Shown: piece by piece, positions 46,248-57,720 of the stretch
Position numbering within the stretch: the stretch's first letter is position 1
Layout of the letters: each line of letters begins with the position of its first letter
Origin: Coptis chinensis
Taxonomy: Eukaryota > Streptophyta > Magnoliopsida > Ranunculales > Ranunculaceae
Reading direction: 5' to 3'
Assembly: GCA_015680905.1 (NCBI GenBank)
Contig: CM027380.1
Location: forward strand, 32,728,001 to 32,792,000
Length of the DNA stretch: 64,000 nt
Position numbers and translations under genes: made by a program
Notes under the pieces: generated by a model
Database searches by the model: none
Told to the model about the DNA's origin: nothing
Seen by the model: the letters and a program-made list of their open reading frames with translations, nothing else

Positions 46248-47555
46248 TGATAAGCACCCAAAAGTGTAGTTTAAACCTCTTAATAGTACGATACTTAGGC
46301 CAATTATATTTATAATAAATAAGAGTTATTACTATTTACGTGTTTTTGTGCATTTCAGGACTTTAAGTTGATTAGGTGACTAAAGGCACCATTTTTGCAT
46401 GGAAAATGAGACAAGATGATTGCCAAGGAAGTTCTAAATTTAAAGCCCAAGAATCATGGAGAAAAGCCTTTTTCAAGCCCAGTCAAAGCTGGGAAGTCAA
46501 AGTTAATCTGGGTAGAAAAAGGACAGAAAAGTGAATAGAACTTTAACAGGCCATATCTTTGGACTTGGGCCTCGGAATTGGGCCAACTTTATGTCAACAT
46601 GATCGGCTCGGAATAAGCTTTCCAATGGACCTAGCCTTGCCCCAATCAGAGCTATAAAAGTGGACGAAAAAGGCAAAAAAAGTAATTTCCAATAGCTGTG
46701 GCCTCTTTAGACTAAACCTAATGGACTTTGGGCTCACTTTAGAGGCCCAAACTCCCCCTTTTTGGCCCATGCACGAAAATGTAACCTAACCCTCTCCTAT
46801 ATAAAGAGGATTAAGGCTAAAAACTTACACTCCTTCCCCTCCTTAATTAATATAATTAGTTTAGTTTAGTTTTAATTAGTTTTACCTTTTTTAGGGTTAG
46901 AATAATTTAGCTTGTAGCCACCATTAATTCCCATCAATCAAAAGATTTAGTTAATTTTCAATTCAATTGTCTTTTCAATTATGTCTCATTATTATAGCTT
47001 TAGTATAATGATTCCAATGACACTAGGCTAAACCTCTATTAGAGGATGTTTATAAAGCCATGTGAGGATGATTAACTATTAGTATTATTGTTTTGCAAAT
47101 AAGAACTTCAAGTTCTTCGTTATGAGTAACTAGAGATAGAACTCATAACGGAGAACTAGAGTATAGAGGCACCACCAAAGATATTTGTGGTGGAGCTACA
47201 CTCTCATGCTAGTGAAATCTCTATCCGAGAGGACTTGGTCTTCACTAGGGATCAATACAAGTGATTCGATACTAACTAATAGTCAATCGAATCACGTGGT
47301 GGATTAAACCCCTTCTAATATCATTATTCATTATTTAAATTCACTATTTTTACCTCATATCTACTGTTTTGACTCTCATTAGTGAAGCATACTTCTAATA
47401 TAAACTCGCATCCAAGTAGTGTACAACTAAAGTTTGGTGAACACGACTACTCCTCCCTATCTCACATGATTTAGAGAGTCTCCTATCTTGATAAATTACT
47501 ATTTCTCCATCTCCATATCTATTGTTCACTAATTCATTTCAATTATATGTTATCA
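46248..47555 (+). repeat. 3' LTR of element F
   Basis: 1308 bp, TGATAAGCACCCAAAAGTG ... ATGTTATCA. Clearly related to the LTR of D in its first 120 bases. CTATATAAAGAGG at about 46797 is a likely TATA box. Next to its end the Copia RT/RNase H reading of H begins with CCTGA. Confidence 0.9.
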
Positions 47556-48090
47556 CCTGACATAGCATACTCTGTGAGCTAGCTAAGTCGATATACGAGT
47601 AATCCTGGCATAGATCATTGGATTGCCATACTTAGAGTTTTGGGATACTTAAAGTATACTCAGAATTTTGGTCTGCACTATACAAGATATCAAGTCGTTC
47701 CAGAAGGGTACTGCGATGCTAATTGGATATTTGACACTAAAGACTCAAAATCCACAAGTGGATATTTCTTTACACTTGGAGGTGTAGCTATTTCTTGGAA
47801 ATCCTCAAAACAAACGTGCATTGCGAGGTCCACTATAGAATTAGAATTCATAGCATTGGACAAGGTTGGAGAAGAAGCATAGTGGCTTCAAAATTTCTTA
47901 GAGGATATTCCAAACTGGGCTAAACCTGTGCCAACAGTGTGTATATATTGTGGCAGCCAATCTGCTATTGGTAGAGCACAGAGTAGCATATAAGGTCAAA
48001 AGATAACATTGCAGATTCGCTTACAAAAGGTTTAACAAAAGAGAAGGTAGAAAGATTATCAAGGGGAATGGACTTAAAGCCTTTGAGATA
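47556..48090 (+). pseudogene. pol: Element H (Copia) RT end and RNase H
   Basis: PDIAYSVS (with a TAG after it), then [96 protein letters not shown] short deletion near 47990 removes the usual RHI segment; it continues SKDNIADSLTKGLTKEKVERLSRGMDLKP to about 48090. Typical Copia RNase H. The upstream part is cut off by F. Confidence 0.9.
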
Positions 48091-48657
48091 ATCAACCAAG
48101 AGTCCTCATAATGGAAAAACCAACCTAGTTAACTAGAGATCCCAAGATCTAGGTTCAATGGGCCAACTAAATTATGTTTGTGACTCAGTGAGCACTAAAG
48201 AGTAATAATATACTCTAGCTCATTCCTATATAAGACAGTGCATATATACTCAGTGAGCACTTTTAATGATTTACTATATCTTGGATACTCTTTATAGAAA
48301 TCACCTATGTTAGTGCGAAGTGAGGCCGCTTCTATGAGAATTTAAAAAAGGCAAATGTCTCAAAAGCACTATCTGAAACCAAGAAGTGTTCAAGGACAAA
48401 ATGAACACAAACATGAAAACCAATAGTATTCGAGAAGGTACTGTGTGAAAATGATTGTCTAGGTTTATACAAAGGACTGACATTCAAGGACATTAATAGA
48501 AGTCTACTAATCGTCCAATTAAATCCAATCATCTTTCACTAAGGCAAGTTCAAGGCCTCCCATGCTACTTGACCTGATGTGGTAACTTTTCATTGAAATC
48601 GAACATAAATCCAATGTTTGAGATAGATGCAGCCAAATCTTCAATAATGTGGGGGAT
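48091..48657 (+). other. 3' end of element H before its LTR
   Basis: Non-coding. CTCAGTGAGCAC occurs twice (48185 and 48251), giving an imperfect 66-bp tandem repeat. A polypurine tract TGTGGGGGAT lies at 48648-48657. Confidence 0.7.
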
Positions 48658-49347
48658 TCTTAGAAAAATGGATGTGTAATTGAAATTTCAAAACATGGAA
48701 CTTGGATTCGCACAAATCCATTGAGAAATGAATGAGTAATTTTTTGCCAAGTTACCCCACTTGAGATGAAATGGGTTTTACTTGAAATAGTACGTAAAGA
48801 GAGAAAGACCTTTCCAAAATAGTGCAACAGTTCAAAACGTTGCATTATGCCAAAAAGGTGCGACTTTTTGAAATAAGCACTGGTTCAAAACAGTGTTTTA
48901 TGCCAAAATGGTGCGTCATTTCGAAACATGTGATTTTTCAAAGAAGTGCATATATTTTTCAAAAAGTCACTGTGCTGTTTTGAAAAGGCACTACTCACCT
49001 ATAAATAGTGGATGAATTTGGAGAAAAAGACACACCAGATCACACATTTCTGATCTTTCTCTTCTCCCTCTGTTCTTAGTTAAATACTATGTTGTGTTTG
49101 TTGATTCTGTAAAATTGAAGTGCTAGCTTTCTATAGAAGGAAATTCATTCTATCTTGGGAGACAGTTTCCCATCAACCTTCAAGAACTTTGAAGGGGAAA
49201 ATTTGTCTTAAGGACATATTGTGTTTCAACACTAGGCTCGGATTTAACAAAGAAGGACAAGACGTACACTTACAAGACAAAAGGTTTGTACTAGTTTGTT
49301 TGGTGACTGGTAAAGAGTAAGTATATTTAAGTTATATATTCCTAACA
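48658..49347 (+). repeat. 3' LTR of element H (Copia)
   Basis: 690 bp; ends TCTTAG and CTAACA, an inverted repeat if the second base was G. TATA box CCTATAAATAG at 49000. U3 has a 63-bp repeat: TTCAAAAC...ATGCCAAAAxGGTGCG at 48831 and 48894. Preceded by a polypurine tract and RNase H, so it is the 3' LTR. Confidence 0.85.
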
Positions 49348-49397
49348 CAAACTTTATGAGCAGTAGTCAGTTAAATATCCAAGAAAAATGCAATTTA

Positions 49398-50096
49398 TGC
49401 TGGGGAAAACAATACCAATCGATCGCCACTAAGATAACTTGTACTTGGACAATCTACTACTCCAATCAAAATTCTAAACTTTAACTACAATCAACAACCA
49501 TAAACTAAATTATGAATATAACTATCACAAACAGGCAATAGCAATGTGGAGTAAATTACCACAATGAAAAACACAAGATGTAACGTGGTTCAGCCAATGA
49601 TGCCTACTTCCAAAAAAGCAAATCCTTTTATAAGTGTGGGAATGAAGATTACAATCACTCCTCTCAAGTCTTTCCAAACTTACTAGATCACTCTTCTCTC
49701 CTTACAAGTTTTTCTCTTTGCAAGGGTTTTCTCTCAATTTTGGTTGCTCTCAAAATTAGGTTTCTCTCTTAGACTTGTTTCACATAAAAACCTAACTTGG
49801 TTTTATAGTGTTTTGAAAATTTGGCACGTCTGTGAAATTTTAGTTCCAAACTACGTGGTGGCATCAAGATATCAGCTCCCAAACTACGCAGTGGCATCGG
49901 GCTGATACCTTACCATTCTATGTGGCCACATCGTTCGAGGGCTAAAATTCAAGAAGCAAAAGTTCAACCGATGTGAGCAGATCGTTTGAACCTCCTAAAT
50001 TCTAGAGTTGAATATTCAACCAATGTGAGCAGATCATTTGAACTCCTTCCACCCGATCTCATGAGGTCATTCCAGCTATGGTAAGGGACCCCAACG
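49398..50096 (-). repeat. 3' LTR of element G
   Basis: 699 bp, matches 55467-56162. Ends TG...CAACG on the plus strand, where the partner has CAACA. U3 holds pairs of repeats: CAACCxATGTGAGCAGATC twice (period about 52) and CCAAACTACG..GTGGCATC twice. A TTATAGTG/ATAAAACC-type TATA region lies near 49800 on the minus strand. Confidence 0.92.
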
Positions 50097-50112
50097 ATCT
50101 CCCCCTCTCGAA
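50097..50112 (-). other. Polypurine tract of element G
   Basis: Minus strand reads TTCGAGAGGGGGAGAT and abuts the LTR. Confidence 0.85.
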
Positions 50113-50134
50113 ACCATGAGGGGGTACTCCACAC

Positions 50135-51771
50135 ATTCCCGAATCAACAGGAGGAACAACAAACATCAAACTTGCCTTTCGGCAAAACTTTGGTCATCAT
50201 ATCCGACCCGTTCTTGTCGGTATGGATCTTCTTAATGCAAAATTGCTTCTCTTTGAGAACTTCTCTAATCCAATGATAACGCACATGTATGTGCTTGGAT
50301 ATAGAATAAAAACTCGGATTCTTGCTCAAATTGATGGCACTCTGACTGGCACACAAAACTACAAATTAGTTCTGGTTTATCCCAAGTTCATTGAAGAACC
50401 TCTTCATCCATAGCATCTCTTTGCAACACTCTGTGGTTGTAATATACTCTTCTTCTGTAGTGGAGAGGGCAACATACTTTTGCAACTTAGATTGCCAAGA
50501 AACTGCTCCCCCTACAAAAGTAAACAGATAATCGAAAGTGGACTTCATCGAGTCAACATCACCTGCCATGTTTGCATCTATGTAGCTTTCAAGTAAGGTC
50601 TTACTCCCACCAAAATACAAACACACCTTGGAAGTGCCCTTGAGATATCTCAATATCCAATTAACACCTTCTCAATGCTCTTTACCCAGATTTGACAGAA
50701 ATCATCTTACAACACTAACTGCAAAAGCAATATCATGTCTTGTACATACCATTGCATACATCAAGCTGCCCACTATGGATGCATAAGCAATATCATTTCT
50801 TTCTGCTCATGCTCACTCTTTGGACACATATCTTTGGTCATGCGGAATTGGCCACCAAGCGGACAACTGACTGGCTTGCTCGGTCCATGTTGAATCTCTT
50901 CAACACTTTCTCAATGTAGCTTTCTTAGGAAAGCCACAATTTCCCACTCTTTCTGTCATGAGTGATCCGCATACTAAGTCTTTCTTCAGCTTGGATATCT
51001 TATTGATGTTTTGACCAACTATCAACATATTATCCACATATAACAAGAGCACTATGAAATCCCCATCTAGAAATTTCTGAACAAACACATAATGATCAGA
51101 GGTGGACTTCTTGTAGCCATGCTTCACTATAAAGGACTCAAACTTTATGTACCACTGTCTTGGTGCCTGCTTCAACCCATACAAGCCTTTTTTCAGCTTG
51201 CATTCCAAGTGCTCCTTGCTTTTGACCTCAAACCCCTCTGGTTCGTCCATGTAGACATCTTCCTCAAGATCTCCATGAAGAAAAGTTGTCTTGACATCTA
51301 GTTGCTCAACCTCTAGGTTCATAGTTGCTGCCAAACCCAATACCACCCTGATAGAAGTCATCTTAACTACGAGAGAGAAAATTTCATCAAAGTCAATACC
51401 TTTCCTTTGACTGAATCCTTTTACAACAAGGTGAGGTTTGTGCCTTAGAAGTGGATTATTCTCCTCATGCTTGACTTTGAAGATCCACTTATTCTTGAGA
51501 ACTTTTCTTCCTTTTGGTTTTTCAACAAGATCATAAGTGTGATTATTATGCAAAAAACCCATCTCATCTTGCATGACCTTCAAGCATTTCTCCTTGTCTG
51601 TACCTTCAAGAGCCTCTTGATAGTACATAAGTTCTCCACCATCAGATAGTAAAACATACGTATGTGGTGGATACCTAGTTGAAGTTTGCATTTCTCTCTC
51701 GGATCTCCTACCCCATCTTCTTGTGGCTCAGGAGGATGCACTTCTTCTTGCTCAGGTGATAGTTCATGCAC
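50135..51771 (-). pseudogene. pol: Element G reverse transcriptase and RNase H
   Basis: RT (51691-50900): KWIFKVKHEE, HLVVKGFSQRKGIDFDEIFSLVVKMTSIR, QLDVKTTFLHGDLEEDVYM, LKKGLYGLKQAPRQWY, and YVDNMLIVG, where Asn replaces the second catalytic Asp of the YVDD box. After frameshifts around 50660-50900, RNase H follows: MRYLKGTSKVCLYFGG, YIDANMAGDVDSMKSTFDYLFTFVGGAVSWQSKLQKYVALSTTEEEY, then (50356-50144) SQSAINLSKNPSFYSISKHIHVRYHWIREVL and NGSDMMTKVLPKGKF. Tnt1-like Copia. Not functional because of the RT change and frameshifts. Confidence 0.92.
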
Positions 51772-52863
51772 TTCATATGCATCTTTTATCTCAATAGGTT
51801 ATATCCCATCATGAGTAATAGGATCATTATCATAAGCTTCAAACCCATGGTTCTCTGCATTCTCAATGCCTTTTGCACTTTCCACAGTAGGAACTTCTGG
51901 TTCTAAATCAACAAGATCATCAATGAAAGCTTCTAGCTTCTCACCATTCTCAAAGTATGCTATTGTTTGGTCTTCCAAGAACATAACATCTCGACTTCGG
52001 ATTACTTTCTTGTTGATCAGATCATAAAGTTTGTAGCTTCTCATTCTCATAACCCAGAAAAATGCACTGCTTAGCTTTGTCATCAAGCTTGGATCTCTCA
52101 TCTTTGGGAATATGAACAAATGCTCTGCACCCAAATACCCTCAAGTATCGATAATCAACATCTCTGCCTGACCAAACTCTCTTTGGATAATCACTATTCA
52201 GAGGCTTTGAAGGCAATAGGTTGATTACATGTACAACTGTGCACATTGCTTCTACCTAGTAACTTCTTGATAACTTAGAGTGAGACAACATGCATCTCAT
52301 CCTTTCTACAATGATACGGTTCATCCTCTCGGCTTTACCATTGTGTTGCGGTGTCTTGGGAACTGTCTGCTCATGACGAATCCCATGATTCTTGCAATAC
52401 TCTTCAAACGGCCGAATATACTCTCCCCATTATCTGAGCGAATACAATTCAAAGGTTTTCTTGTCTCTCTTTCCACCATGCTATAGAAAGTCTTGAACAC
52501 GCCAAGTACTTCATCCTTGGTCTTCAGACTATATGCTCATATCTTTCTTAACGCATCATCAATGAAGGTCAAGAAGTACAAAGCTCCCTCGTAGGACTTC
52601 ACTTTCATAGGACCACATAAATCTGTGTGTACTAGCTCAAGGACATTCTCCTTTTTGTGAGAAGGGAATCTTTGGAAAAACACCCTGTGTTGCTTTCCAA
52701 CCAAACAATAAGTACATCTATTTAAATGTGCACCTTTAATGTTTAGCAAGGCCTTTTGCTTGGCAAGAACTTCCATGTCTTTTTCTCCCATATGACACAG
52801 TCTCTTCAGCCATAGTTTGGAGGAAGCTTCTTCTTGTGCCGTATTCAACTCTATTTTACACAA
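51772..52863 (-). pseudogene. pol: Element G integrase
   Basis: HHCC finger end (HLNRC-TYC), then HTDLCGPMKVKSYEGALYFLTFIDD (Asp 1). The second Asp (SDNG near 52428) and the catalytic Glu (GKAERMNR near 52335) are present but separated by frameshifts. The C-terminal part (52246-51799) has INLLPSKPLNSDYP, RVFGCRAFVHIPKDERSKLDDKAKQCIFLGY and a downstream acidic linker to RT. Confidence 0.9.
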
Positions 52864-53515
52864 ACTAGCTTGTGTTTTGTAAAGAGAGCAACTCTTCTTC
52901 CCTTTGGCTACTATAATGGAACCTCTGCTCAGTTTTCATAACCCATTACCAAATGAGTTTTGAAAGCCATCATCATCTAACTTCCCAACGGAAATTAGGT
53001 TTAGACAAATGTCAGGGACATGTCTTATATCCTTGAGTATCAAGGTGTAGCCGACATTGGTTTCTACATGAACATCCCAAATGCCTACAATCTTCGAGAC
53101 TCCATTGTTACTCATCTTTACCTCACCAAATTCACCACAACTGTAAGTAGTGAAGAAACTCCTGTGCGGTGTGACGTGATAGGACGCTCTTGTATCTATC
53201 ACCCACTCTGTATCCTGACATGAGGTACTAACACAGCACTTACCATAATCTGACACAATTCCCATTAGACCATCGCCTGTGCGTTCGTTCCTCTTTACCA
53301 TGTCTTCATGTACACAGTTATTCTTCTCTTCCCACTTCAGTGTTCTACACTCATACCTGAAGTGACTTTTGGTGGCACAATAGTAACATTGTCTCTCTGC
53401 CTTAGGAGTTCTAGCTTCACCCCTAGATTTGCTTCTTTCATCACCTCTAATGAGATGGCTTTCTACTCTTACCTCTCCCCCGCTTCTCTGTGACAAGGAT
53501 CTCTGAGTGAGAGAA
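52864..53515 (-). pseudogene. gag: Element G gag end with zinc knuckle, and protease
   Basis: After the solo-LTR insertion the chain resumes with SLTQRSLSQRSGGEVRVESHLIRGDERSKSR, a CCHC knuckle CYYC-ATKS-H-FRYE-C, and the protease segment WVIDTRASYHVTPHRSFF. The protease active site D-S/T-G reads DTR, so the catalytic motif is lost. The following GICLNLISVGKLDDDGF-type stretch is the normal protease to integrase linker. Confidence 0.88.
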
Positions 53516-53520
53516 GCTGC

Positions 53521-54772
53521 TGTAGGAACCCTTATGGTTGCATTGAATGATTTACAAACCGTGAAAACCCATGCACAGCGGAATAAAGGGTGTTCAGGAT
53601 TTTGGTTAGAATCATACCTTTGATCTGCTGTGATAACTCTGAGAATCCAAGCTCTACGAATTAGCAACCTCTTGATCTTCTGTTGTATTCCTATCTTTGG
53701 AATGGACGTTGTGTGGGCAACGATCTACCAACCCTTTCTTTCTTCCTTGGCCTCTCTCACTCACAAAGTTGGAACCGAATTTTGGAACTCACTTTTCTTG
53801 AGTAATCAAATCAGTATTTCAGCCAGAAAGAAGGGTTTCTTTTTATAGGCTACAACAGGGACCATGAGGAGAAATTAGGGTTAGGTCTCCTGACGGGCTT
53901 GGGCTTCCCATGTTTGCCCAGAACACACTGCCCAAATCCGTCAACAAATAGCTTATTCCACTAAAGGCCATTGTTGCACTACCGCCCTAATCCCAAATTA
54001 CGTGTTTGGGCTCCATATTATATGCTCGTTGATCTCCCCGTGTTTAAGATATCGAATGCCCGTTGATTAAGTCAAGTTACTGACAACTACATTAATCAAC
54101 TTCTTATGTCCTTGAGTAGTACCACTTAACCTCATTGTCATGTCGGATTAAATCCACCTGCAGGGTTTACATGACAATCCTTATGAGCTCCTTAAGGGGA
54201 CATCATCAACCCGACTTCTTGCAGGTCACGGATTCCTTCTATAATCAACAGCACACCTTACATACAATGTCATTACCCAATCCATCGAGTTTGTTGATTC
54301 ACAAATGAATCTCACTCATTGATGATTTAAAGCAATGTACAATGCACGTAAGTGCCCGTTATTATATCCGGATTAAGAGGACAAGCATCCATAATAACAG
54401 AGGTGTTTGTTCTCTTATATAGTCAGTATAAAGATAAACAATCTCACTTGGTCTTGTTCAATACACACAAAATGTACTAGTGTAATCCTGTAGTTAAGAT
54501 AGACTAATACCATATTATAATACAACCATACCAATGGTTTGTCCAAATCCATCTAGGTTGTGAACGCTTACTTATACTTTATAAGGTACTGGTGATATGA
54601 TCTTCTGTTGGTCACCACAACAACCATATTATCTACAACATAAAGTATTAGACGCATACATATAACTAATAACACATATAATATGCATAACATTTGCCCA
54701 TATGATTCTCATTCAAAATATAAAGAATTAGAGTTAATACAAAAGTAATGATTTTAGTATATAACCCTATCA
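53521..54772 (-). repeat. Probable solo LTR inserted in gag of G
   Basis: 1252 bp with TG...CA ends (TGTAGGAACC and ACCCTATCA on the plus strand), flanked by GCTGC (53516-53520) and GTTGC (54773-54777), a target-site duplication with one change. The gag reading is continuous across it. No coding region. CCTATAAAAAG on the minus strand at about 53844-53854 suggests a minus-strand U3-R-U5 order. Its family has no other copy in the window. Confidence 0.7.
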
Positions 54773-55440
54773 GTTGCTTTGTGAACCCCTTCTTGTGTCG
54801 ATCATTCAACAGTGCCCCGATATCCATCTCCATGGAAATGATTCCATCCTTAGCGGCTCTGCCAAGAGAAACTGCTAAAGTTTCCCAACTGTCGGGTAGA
54901 GAGTCTAATAGTAACAAAGTCTCAACTTTATCACCCATATCAATATTCATCAAATGCGACTGATTGATGGTATTCTGTATTTTATTAAGATGCTCAGACA
55001 TTGAGGAACCTTCTTTGTACCTCGTGTTAGAAAATTTCTTAATGAGTAGTGCCTTGTTTCTGGCCGATTTCCTCTCGTAGAGGTCTTCGAGTTTCTTCCA
55101 CAAGCCAAAAGTGGTAGTCTCTTGGGATACATGGTGGAAGACACTGTCATCAATCCACTGTCGAATGTACCTAATTGCTTTTCTGTCAAGCTTGCTCTAC
55201 TCAGCCGCCGCTATTGCGTCTGGGTTTTACTCCTCCATTCTCAATGGGTTATGCCAAGCCCTTGCAATAGAGCAAGTCTTCCATCTTGGCTTTCCAAATA
55301 GTGTAGTTACCTCTATTCAGACTAGTCATGTGAGTGTTTATAGAATGGTCTATCTCAATAAGCTATTTCAACTCAAACCTCCTCTCAGAAATTTTATCAA
55401 ACACCTTCTGGGCAAGATTTGGATAACTATCTTCTGTGAT
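54773..55440 (-). pseudogene. gag: Element G gag, N-terminal part
   Basis: NYTIWKAKMEDLLYCKGLA, RYIRQWIDDSVFHHVS, FGLWKKLEDLYERKSARNKALLIKKFSNTRYKEGSSMSEHLNKIQNTINQ, KVETLLLLDSLPDSWETLAVSL, ending in HKKGFTKQ at the insertion. Standard Copia gag (UBN2-type) layout. Stops near 55237 and frameshifts near 55200 break the first part. Confidence 0.9.
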
Positions 55441-55448
55441 TAATCTAA

Positions 55449-55464
55449 CCTGGCTTTGATACCA
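55449..55464 (-). other. Primer binding site of element G
   Basis: Minus strand TGGTATCAAAGCCAGG, two bases after the LTR; one base from the initiator-Met-tRNA type TGGTATCAGAGCC usual in Copia. Confidence 0.9.
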
Positions 55465-55466
55465 CT

Positions 55467-56162
55467 TGCTGGGGAAAACAATATCAATCGATCCCCACTA
55501 AGATAGCCTGTACTTGGACAATCTACTACTCCAATCAAAATTCTAAACTTTAACTACAATCAACAACCACAACCTAAACTATGGATATAACTATCACAAA
55601 CAGGCAATAGTAATGTAGAGTAACTTACCACAATGAAAGACACAAGATGTAACGTGGTTCGGCCATTGATGCCTACTTTCACAAAAGCAAATCCTTTTAT
55701 AAGTGTGGGAATGAAGATTACAATCACTCCTCTCAAGTCTCTCCAAACTTACTAGATCACTCATCTTTCCTTACAAGCTTTTCTCTTTGCAAAAGTTTTC
55801 TCTCAATTTTGGTTGCTCTCAAAATTGGGTTTCTCTCTAAGACTTGTTTCACACAAAAACCTAACTTGGCTTTATAGTGTTTTGAAATTTTGGCGCGTCT
55901 GCAAAATTTTGGTTCCAAACTATGCAGTGGCATCAAGATCAGCTCCCAAACTACGCGGTGGCATCGGGCTGATACCATGCCATTCTATGTGGCCACATCG
56001 TTCGAGGGCTGAAATTCGAGGAGCAAAAATTCAACTGATGTGAGCATATCGTTTGAACCCCCCGAATTCCAGAGTCAAATATTCAACCGATGGGAGCAGA
56101 TTGTTTGAACTCCTTCCACCCGATCTCATGAGGTCGTTCCAGCTATGGTAAGGGACCCAACA
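55467..56162 (-). repeat. 5' LTR of element G
   Basis: 696 bp, minus strand TGTTGGG ... CCCCAGCA. Partner at 49398-50096, with an estimated few percent divergence by eye. Confidence 0.93.
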
Positions 56163-56534
56163 ATTTACCCTCCGCGGCCTCTAGAACTGTCCCAATTTGT
56201 TACGTAGTTATAATGCTAGTATTTGGAATCAGGATCAGCCAATCTGGGCTCCGACCAGAATGATGTTGGTTAGGCAACGGATTATTCCGTGACGATAATG
56301 TAATTGTAAAAATGATTGCATTCAACAGCTTATCCCTATTTGTTAAAGGACTTATAAGGTACATTTCTGACGGACACACCTTGCCAAGCTGATCTCAACT
56401 CTTAATATACCAGTACGCAATATAATCTGTTAAATAAACCATATTTGCTATCATCTCAACTCTGAAGCTAGTGTCTACACTATCAAAGAAATGATCCTAA
56501 TGAAATGAACCTGAAACATGTTTCACACGACATT
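56163..56534. other. Flanking DNA right of element G
   Basis: Continuation of the sequence into which G inserted. I see no gene, repeat or RNA in it. Confidence 0.5.
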
Positions 56535-56736
56535 AATCAAAAAGAGGTACGTGCCGTGGCGCCGTTGTCTGCATTCTGCCCATTCACTTCATCTGATTCA
56601 AGCAAGTCCACTGCAGCCTCCACATCAAAGACTTTGTTCTGATCCATCACGTACTGCTTTTGCACCACTAAACTTTCTACAACTTCCAAAGGTCCCAACA
56701 AGTTCTTTACAGAAGCGAAAGCATCAAAATCATTTT
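56535..56736 (-). pseudogene. Possible terminal exon of an unidentified host gene
   Basis: Minus strand: 66 codons without a stop, ending in TGA at 56535-56537. The predicted peptide is mixed and soluble-looking (DFDAFASVKNLLGPLEVVESL, YVMDQNKVFDVEAAVDLLESDE), unlike the transposon proteins around it. A GTAG boundary at 56737 could be a 3' splice site; upstream the frame meets TAG at once. No TATA, start codon or second exon is evident between here and the LINE fragment, so it may be a gene remnant. I do not recognise the family. Confidence 0.4.
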
Positions 56737-57189
56737 CTACAATGGAATTAATCTAGACGTCCAAATTGTTGGAAGATTGTAGCCAATACAGCCCAGTAAG
56801 AACAGTTTTGGATCCTTCGGCCTACTGCATTTAGCAGTATTGCATGTGGGCTTCACTAACACCAAAAGATGGGCAAATACCAGTTGGCTGTCGCGCTGAA
56901 GAGAATGGCTGGTAATGGGCAGGTAACATGGTTGTCTAATAGATAATCAGGACACTGGGTGGCCTCATTACCATCTTAAATGTGCTTTTAAGGTGGATCT
57001 AAGAGCTTTTTGTCTGAGCTCTTTTCCCAAAATAAAGCTTGATTTATTTTATTTGTTGGAAAATCATTTCTGAACCAGATTTGTTCTGGGTTAAACTTTT
57101 AAAAGATAAATATTTTAAAAACATTCCTTGTCTAAAAGCTCATATCAGGCTAAAAAATCTGCATCTAAGTGGAAAAATGTTATTAAAGT
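56737..57189. other. Unassigned sequence before the LINE fragment
   Basis: If 56535-56736 is an exon, this would be intron or captured sequence. From about 57000 it grades into LINE-like sequence. No gene seen. Confidence 0.4.
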
Positions 57190-57720
57190 AAAAAAATAAT
57201 ATTTCTACTGGTAATAATGTTGATATCTGGGAAGATAACTGGATCTCATCCTTACCATATAAAAAACCTTTTGGTTCAAAACCTAATGATAATACTTATT
57301 CCTATGTATCGATTTGACTTGATTGATCAAAATACTTTTTATTAGAAAATCGATGTTATTAGTATGATTTTCCCTCCTAGTATTCAAATTGAGATTTTGA
57401 AAACTAAGATTCATACCTCAAATACATCTCAAAATTTGTTTTGGTTTGCAGAAAAGAATGGTGTCTTCTTAGTTAAGTCTGCTTATAATTGGGTCATTAT
57501 TACTCGGTCTTCTCCAAATGAGTTTGGTGATAGTCATGGTTTTCTAAGAATATCCTAGAATCTTATATGGAAATTGCATTCAATTCTCCCTTAAGAGTTA
57601 AAACTTTTGTGTAGAAAGTTATGAGATCTATTCTGCCTATTAGGAAAATTTTATTTGATAGACATAGTTGTGATAACAAGAAATTGGGTTAGGGAGCCTA
57701 TTTTAGAGAAGTTTACACTT
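57190..57720 (+). pseudogene. LINE (non-LTR retrotransposon) RT C-terminal fragment
   Basis: A broken frame reads NNVDIWEDNWISSLPYKKPF, then after stops YSYVSDLIDQNTF-like, MIFPPSIQIEILKTKIHTSNTSQNLFWFAEKNGVFLVKSAYNW, and LIWKLHSIL..LRVKTFVWKVMRSILPIRKILFDRH. This is the region after the RT of plant L1-type LINEs (zf-RVT). Several stops and frame changes; neither a poly-A tail nor a target-site duplication is clear. Confidence 0.75.

Larger units (their letters stand above)
30306..47555 (+). mobile_element. 3' half of element F (Athila-like), host of A, B and D
   Basis: Integrase, spacer, aORF I (split by D), spacer, aORF II, 3' region and 3' LTR. Its 5' side is found only as the inverted piece 4078-4617; gag, protease and RT are outside the window. 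F sits in Copia element H, with CCTGA (47556-47560) as the expected target-site copy on the right. Confidence 0.88.
49398..56162 (-). mobile_element. Element G: full-length Copia retrotransposon
   Basis: 6765 bp with two LTRs, PBS (initiator Met type), gag, protease, integrase, RT, RNase H and polypurine tract, in Copia order. Target-site duplication ATTTA is perfect (49393-49397 and 56163-56167). Without the 1252-bp insertion at 53521 it would be about 5.5 kb, normal for Copia. It lies about 50 bp right of the LTR of H, in flanking DNA. Confidence 0.95.
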
